Source of the DNA: an uncultured Planctomycetota bacterium
Lineage (GTDB): Bacteria > Planctomycetota > Planctomycetia > Pirellulales > Thermoguttaceae
Direction: 5' to 3'
Length of the DNA stretch: 32,239 nucleotides
Assembly (NCBI GenBank): GCA_900318195.1
Contig: ONJR01000105.1
Location: forward strand, 1 to 32,239
Shown here: positions 28,689 to 32,239 of the stretch, in pieces
Layout: each line of letters opens with the position of its first letter
Position numbering within the stretch: position 1 is the first letter of the stretch
The notes under the pieces: model-generated
Told to the model about the DNA's origin: nothing
Databases searched by the model: none
What the model saw: the letters and a program-made list of their open reading frames with translations, nothing else
Translations under genes and position numbers: made by a program

Positions 28689-29439
28689 TAAGGTGGACGT
28701 TGCGACCTAGACGCTGCGCCCAACTCTCAGCGGCGCTACCCCTATAGACTTTAAGCTTTACGTTCGGAGGAAACGCGTCGCGCGCTATGTCGCGCACGTT
28801 GAAAGGTATCTCGACTGGTTCGAGCGCTACGCAACCCTGGAACGCGCGCGAACCTATTGTCTGTAGAAGTTTCGGCAACTTAATCGTGCGAAGCGAAACG
28901 CAGTCGGCAAAGGCTTCAGATTCGATCGCGACTGTCCGCGCGCTAAGTTTCACTTCCTGGAGCGAACGGCAGTTCGCGAACGCGCGGAAACTGATACGTT
29001 CGAGACCGCGCGGAAGCCGCGCCGCGACAAGACGACCGCAGTTCTCGAACGCGCGCGCCCCGATTTCGACTACGTCGACCCCTTTAATTACGTCCGGAAT
29101 CGTTACCTCGACAATATTCGCGTCGCGCGCGCCCTCAACAACGACGCTATACCCGTTGCCCGACAGACGCCAACGCAACGCGCTCGCCGCAGAGCCGCCA
29201 GACTTACGTCGTGCGCGAACCTTACGGTCATGCCGCTTCATGAGCCGATCCAGCAGAAACGCGACAACGCCTATCAACACAGACGGCGCAACGACCGCCA
29301 TGAGAAATGCGAGCAAATGACCAAAGTGGTCAACCAGCCCCATGTAACCGACTATGATCAAAACGGACAGTCCTATCAGTAATCGTCCGTGTCTCATGAG
29401 TCTAAAGGAATCGCCTATATCGTCCCACGAATCGCTCAT
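28669..29439 (-). CDS. Membrane-anchored BspA-type leucine-rich repeat protein
   Basis: A 256-residue protein. Two hydrophobic helices (about 20-38 and 42-64) are followed by a basic RLMKRHDRKVRARRK stretch, placing both termini in the cytoplasm by the positive-inside rule. Residues about 105-230 hold about five LRR_5/BspA-type repeats (IGARAFENC, ISFRAFANC, IESEAFADC, IGSRAFQGC). These usually mediate protein-protein contacts, often outside the cell. AGGGGG precedes the ATG. The phosphoglucomutase terminator ends almost on that ribosome site. The 3' end overlaps the SLOG-like gene tail to tail by 20 bp. The function is unknown. Confidence 0.78.
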   Translation of the reverse strand: MSDSWDDIGDSFRLMRHGRLLIGLSVLIIVGYMGLVDHFGHLLAFLMAVVAPSVLIGVVAFLLDRLMKRHDRKVRARRKSGGSAASALRWRLSGNGYSVVVEGARDANIVEVTIPDVIKGVDVVEIGARAFENCGRLVAARLPRGLERISFRAFANCRSLQEVKLSARTVAIESEAFADCVSLRTIKLPKLLQTIGSRAFQGCVALEPVEIPFNVRDIARDAFPPNVKLKVYRGSAAESWAQRLGRNVHLIMYREE

Positions 29440-29450
29440 TGCGTCCCCCT

Positions 29451-29480
29451 AAAAAAAAAAGCGCCGCGCAAGCGCGACGC
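29451..29480 (-). terminator. Intrinsic terminator of phosphoglucomutase
   Basis: On the minus strand GCGTCGCG-CTTG-CGCGGCGC forms an 8-bp stem (one G-T pair), followed directly by ten T residues (29451-29460). It starts 14 nt past the phosphoglucomutase stop. Its end is about 11 nt from the start codon of the downstream LRR gene. Confidence 0.88.
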
Positions 29481-29493
29481 CAAACGGTTGAAA

Positions 29494-31143
29494 TCACACG
29501 CCGCGTAGCGCAGCGTTCACGATCTCCTGAGCTTCGGAAAGAATCTGATCGAGATGCTCCTCGCTCTTGAAAGACTCGCCGTAAATCTTGTACGCCATCT
29601 CTGTGCCAGAAGGACGCGCCGCGAACCAACCCTGGTTCGTTACCACCTTGAGACCGCCGATCGCAGCGCCGTTGCCGGGCGCCGTTGTCAGGCGCGCGAC
29701 TATTTCGTCCCCTGCGAGCGTTGAAGACGTTACCTGATCGGGCGTCATCTGCTTGAGAGCCTCCTTAATCGCGAGCGTCGCAGGCGCCTCAATTCGCTTG
29801 TAGAACGGCGAGCCGAACTTCTGAGCAAGTTCGAGGTAAAGCGCGCCGGGATCCTTGCCCGTCTTCGCGAGGATTTCTGCCGCCAAGAGATTGAGTATAA
29901 TACCGTCTTTATCCGTCGTCCAGACCCCGCCGTCGAAACGCAAAAAGCTCGCGCCCGCGCTCTCTTCGCCCCCGAAACAAATCTCGCCGTTAAAGAGACC
30001 GGGAACAAACCACTTGAAACCGACAGGAACCTCTATCAGCTTACGACCAGCCGCCGAGACGACGCGGTCGATGATCGCGCTCGAAACGAGCGTCTTGCCG
30101 ATTCCGAGATTCGCGCTCCACGTCGGACGATTCTTAATAAGATAATCGACGACGACCGCCAAGTAATGATTCGGATTCATCAGTCCGAGCGTCGGCGTTA
30201 CGATTCCATGACGATCGGAATCCGGATCGTTCGCGAACGCAATATCGAACTTGTCCTTCAGCGCGACAAGTTTGCGCATCGCCCAAGGACTGGAGCAGTC
30301 CATACGAATTTTACCGTCGTGATCGATCGACATAAAGGAGAACGTCGGGTCGATCTTGTCGTTGACGACGGTAATATCGAGTCCGTACTTCTCGGCGATT
30401 GGTCGCCAATACCCGACGGAGGCGCCGCCGAGAGGATCGACCCCAATACGAATCTTCGCGTCGCGGATCGCGGCGAGATCGACGACGTTGGCGAGATCGT
30501 CCACGTAGTCCGGCACATAATCGACTTCGCGCGTCGTCGGCGCCGCGAGCGCCGCGTCATAAGGCATGAACTTGACCGCGCGATTGCCCTCGCGGAGGTA
30601 CTCGTTCGCGCGATTCTCTATCCAAGTCGTTATGTCGAGATCCGCCCCGCCGCCGTTCGTCGTATTGTACTTCAGACCGCCGTCCGTAGGGGGATTGTGC
30701 GACGGCGTGATAATGACGCCGTCCGAGTAGTTCGAACCGTGCAAACGATTCGACGCGAGAATCGCGCGAGAGACCGCTGGAGTCGGCGTTACCCCGTTCG
30801 CGCGCTGGATATGCGTCGTCACGCCGTTCGCCGCAAGGACGCACAGCGCCGTCTTCTGCGCCGCGTCTGAAAGCGCGTGCGTGTCCTTGCCAAGCCACAA
30901 CACGCTAGGCGCGCCGGCTGCGCTCTGACGACGCCAATCGACGATCGCCTGCGTGATCGCCTTAATGTGCGACTCCGTAAAGGATCCGTCGCTCGATTTA
31001 CCGCGGTGCCCGCCCGTGCCAAATCGCACGCGCTGCTCGGGAACGTCAAGCGCCGGAAGCTTCTCGTAATAATCGCGTTCAAGCGCCGCCACGTCGATTA
31101 GATCGCTCGCCGAAACTGGTTGACCCGCTCGTTCCGATATCAT
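29494..31143 (-). CDS. pgm: Phosphoglucomutase (alpha-D-glucose phosphate-specific)
   Basis: A 549-residue alpha-D-phosphohexomutase interconverting glucose-1-phosphate and glucose-6-phosphate in the cytoplasm, linking glycogen and cell-envelope sugar synthesis to glycolysis. All four family motifs are visible: the phosphoserine loop TPSHNPP with S148, the metal loop DPDSDRHG, the sugar-binding GEESAG, and the phosphate-binding RPSGTE. Length and motif spacing match E. coli Pgm (546 residues). GGGGGAAGG precedes the ATG. The Minf_1886-like gene ends 69 nt upstream, so co-transcription is possible. A strong terminator follows. Confidence 0.96.
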   Translation of the reverse strand: MISERAGQPVSASDLIDVAALERDYYEKLPALDVPEQRVRFGTGGHRGKSSDGSFTESHIKAITQAIVDWRRQSAAGAPSVLWLGKDTHALSDAAQKTALCVLAANGVTTHIQRANGVTPTPAVSRAILASNRLHGSNYSDGVIITPSHNPPTDGGLKYNTTNGGGADLDITTWIENRANEYLREGNRAVKFMPYDAALAAPTTREVDYVPDYVDDLANVVDLAAIRDAKIRIGVDPLGGASVGYWRPIAEKYGLDITVVNDKIDPTFSFMSIDHDGKIRMDCSSPWAMRKLVALKDKFDIAFANDPDSDRHGIVTPTLGLMNPNHYLAVVVDYLIKNRPTWSANLGIGKTLVSSAIIDRVVSAAGRKLIEVPVGFKWFVPGLFNGEICFGGEESAGASFLRFDGGVWTTDKDGIILNLLAAEILAKTGKDPGALYLELAQKFGSPFYKRIEAPATLAIKEALKQMTPDQVTSSTLAGDEIVARLTTAPGNGAAIGGLKVVTNQGWFAARPSGTEMAYKIYGESFKSEEHLDQILSEAQEIVNAALRGV

Positions 31144-31212
31144 GCCTTCCCCCCAATATATAAATACAATGTGTGTGCCTTGCGCCTTATACGCCGCGTT
31201 ACACGTCGATCG

Positions 31213-31629
31213 CTAATTGCGACGACGGCGTTCGTACGCAAACTCAAAACTCTTTTCTAGCTCGGATTCAAGATCGAAGAGGTTGTCGAAATCGTCGCGC
31301 GAATCACTCGACGACTGCGCGATCTCTCCGACGCTAATGAGATTATAGACGATATCGCCAATATCGCTCGTCGTGTGAATACCAAGCTGCGCGAGGACCT
31401 CGCGCGCCATATAACCGAACTGCGCCGCGGCATAGTCGACCGCAAAGCGACACAGCGTCTCGCCGGAAATATGACCCTCGTTCTCTTCGTACTCAGCCAA
31501 CGTCTCTTCGTTGCTGGGAACGCCGACGAAAAGCGCGTATTCGAGAACGTCTTGAACAAAATCGTACGAGCGCGCTGAAAAGCGGCGATCTCGACTAAGC
31601 AATTGCATTATCGCGTCTGAACAGATCAT
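31213..31629 (-). CDS. Minf_1886 family protein (TIGR04138-like)
   Basis: A 138-residue cytoplasmic protein of unknown function that matches my recollection of a family confined to Planctomycetes and Verrucomicrobia. Diagnostic stretches are YDFVQDVLEYAL, EGHISGETLCRFAVDYAAAQFG and DIGDIVYNLISVG, ending SRDDFDNLFDLE. No enzyme motif is evident. AGGAG precedes the ATG. It lies 39 nt after the PIN/TRAM gene and before phosphoglucomutase, in an apparent minus-strand operon. The match supports the planctomycete assignment. Confidence 0.82.
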   Translation of the reverse strand: MICSDAIMQLLSRDRRFSARSYDFVQDVLEYALFVGVPSNEETLAEYEENEGHISGETLCRFAVDYAAAQFGYMAREVLAQLGIHTTSDIGDIVYNLISVGEIAQSSSDSRDDFDNLFDLESELEKSFEFAYERRRRN

Positions 31630-31668
31630 GTCGGCTCCTATTTAAACGTAACTCGGCGCGACCGCGCG

Positions 31669-32239
31669 TCAACTGCGCGACTGTTTATCCAATACGATCG
31701 TGGTGCCTGAAAGTTTCTTTGTCGTGTACTCGTAGCGCGCGAAGATCATACGACCTGCGCTCGTCTGAAGCACGCTCGTTACCGTTACCACAACGCGTTC
31801 CGCTATATGAGGACGACCCTGATCGACAACGACCATCGTACCGTCGTCCAAGTACGCGACGCCCTGACCAATCTCCTCGCCCGTTTTAACAATATCGACC
31901 TCGAAACGCTCGCCCGGTAAAAACACAGGTCGCAACGCGCTCGCGAGATCGTTCAAATTGATCACCGTTACGCCCTGCAACTTCGCGACCTTATTGAGAT
32001 TGTAGTCGTTCGTCACAAGCTTGCCCTCGAGACGTTTCGCAAGCGCGACCAGCTTAAGATCGACCGGTTGATTCGCGTATTCCGCAAGCTCGGAATCGTC
32101 TATCTGCAAATCGACTCCCGACATATTCTGCAAACGACTCAGAACGTCAAGCCCGCGCCGTCCGCGCGTACGGCGATTACGATCCGCGCTGTCCGCTATA
32201 TGCTGCAACTCGACGATCGCAAACCGCGGCATGAGCAAC
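31669..32239 (-). CDS. PIN/TRAM-domain protein, YacL-like (5' end outside window)
   Basis: About 189 residues of the C-terminal part of a larger protein are present. They begin within the PIN domain: PRFAIVELQHIADS, RRTRGRRGLDVLSRLQ, DLKLVALAKRLEGKLVTNDYNLNKVA. PIN domains are metal-dependent RNA nucleases. A TRAM-like RNA-binding domain follows (about ERFEVDIVKTGEEIGQGVAYLDDGTMVVV). In B. subtilis YacL these domains follow several N-terminal membrane helices, which would lie beyond 32239 here. The true start is not in the window; the TTG near the edge is not a credible start. Confidence 0.88.
   Translation of the reverse strand, partial: LLMPRFAIVELQHIADSADRNRRTRGRRGLDVLSRLQNMSGVDLQIDDSELAEYANQPVDLKLVALAKRLEGKLVTNDYNLNKVAKLQGVTVINLNDLASALRPVFLPGERFEVDIVKTGEEIGQGVAYLDDGTMVVVDQGRPHIAERVVVTVTSVLQTSAGRMIFARYEYTTKKLSGTTIVLDKQSRS

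Overview
The window reads as chromosomal DNA of a Planctomycetota (PVC-group) bacterium. This is inferred from gene content rather than a search. The markers are a Minf_1886/TIGR04138-type small protein restricted to Planctomycetes and Verrucomicrobia, a YacL-like PIN/TRAM protein, large secreted glycosidases carrying LamG modules, a DUF3352-like secreted protein, and zinc-ribbon/membrane hybrids. Coding sequence is rich in CGC, GCG, GAC and GTC codons and in CGCG/GCGC words. No integrase, transposase, phage structural gene or CRISPR array is visible.

Layout. (i) 1-5075: a tRNA-Gly(GCC) on the minus strand with a good promoter, then on the plus strand an FHA-domain protein and a secreted GH2 beta-galactosidase whose barrel is interrupted by a LamG module, ended by a 15-bp hairpin. 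(ii) 5121-11803, all minus: the primary-type sigma factor (RpoD-like, probably starting at a TTG), an ATP-grasp protein, and two strongly diverged sigma-70 proteins. Both diverged sigmas have extra residues inserted inside region 4. (iii) 12720-13460: a zinc-ribbon protein with two membrane segments. (iv) 13547-18764, minus: a two-gene arabinan-utilisation operon, GH51 then GH127, both exported, separated by 4 nt. (v) 19073-22270, plus: a UmuD-like self-cleaving protein with a lysine-rich AT-hook tail, followed 15 nt later by a large adenine-specific DNA methyltransferase. (vi) 22379-24328, minus: a secreted DUF3352-like protein. (vii) 24653-28688, plus: a tightly packed HD phosphohydrolase, GT39-like membrane glycosyltransferase and SLOG-like nucleotide-binding protein. 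(viii) 28669-32239, minus: a membrane-anchored LRR protein, phosphoglucomutase, the Minf_1886-like protein and a PIN/TRAM protein cut by the window edge.

How they fit together. The GH2, GH51 and GH127 enzymes suggest use of plant-type galactosides and arabinans at or outside the cell surface. Phosphoglucomutase links hexose phosphates to central metabolism. The most unusual parts are the pair of insertion-bearing sigma factors beside rpoD, the UmuD-like/AT-hook plus methyltransferase pair without a visible umuC, and the HD-GT39-SLOG operon. No function for these three groupings can be proven from sequence alone.
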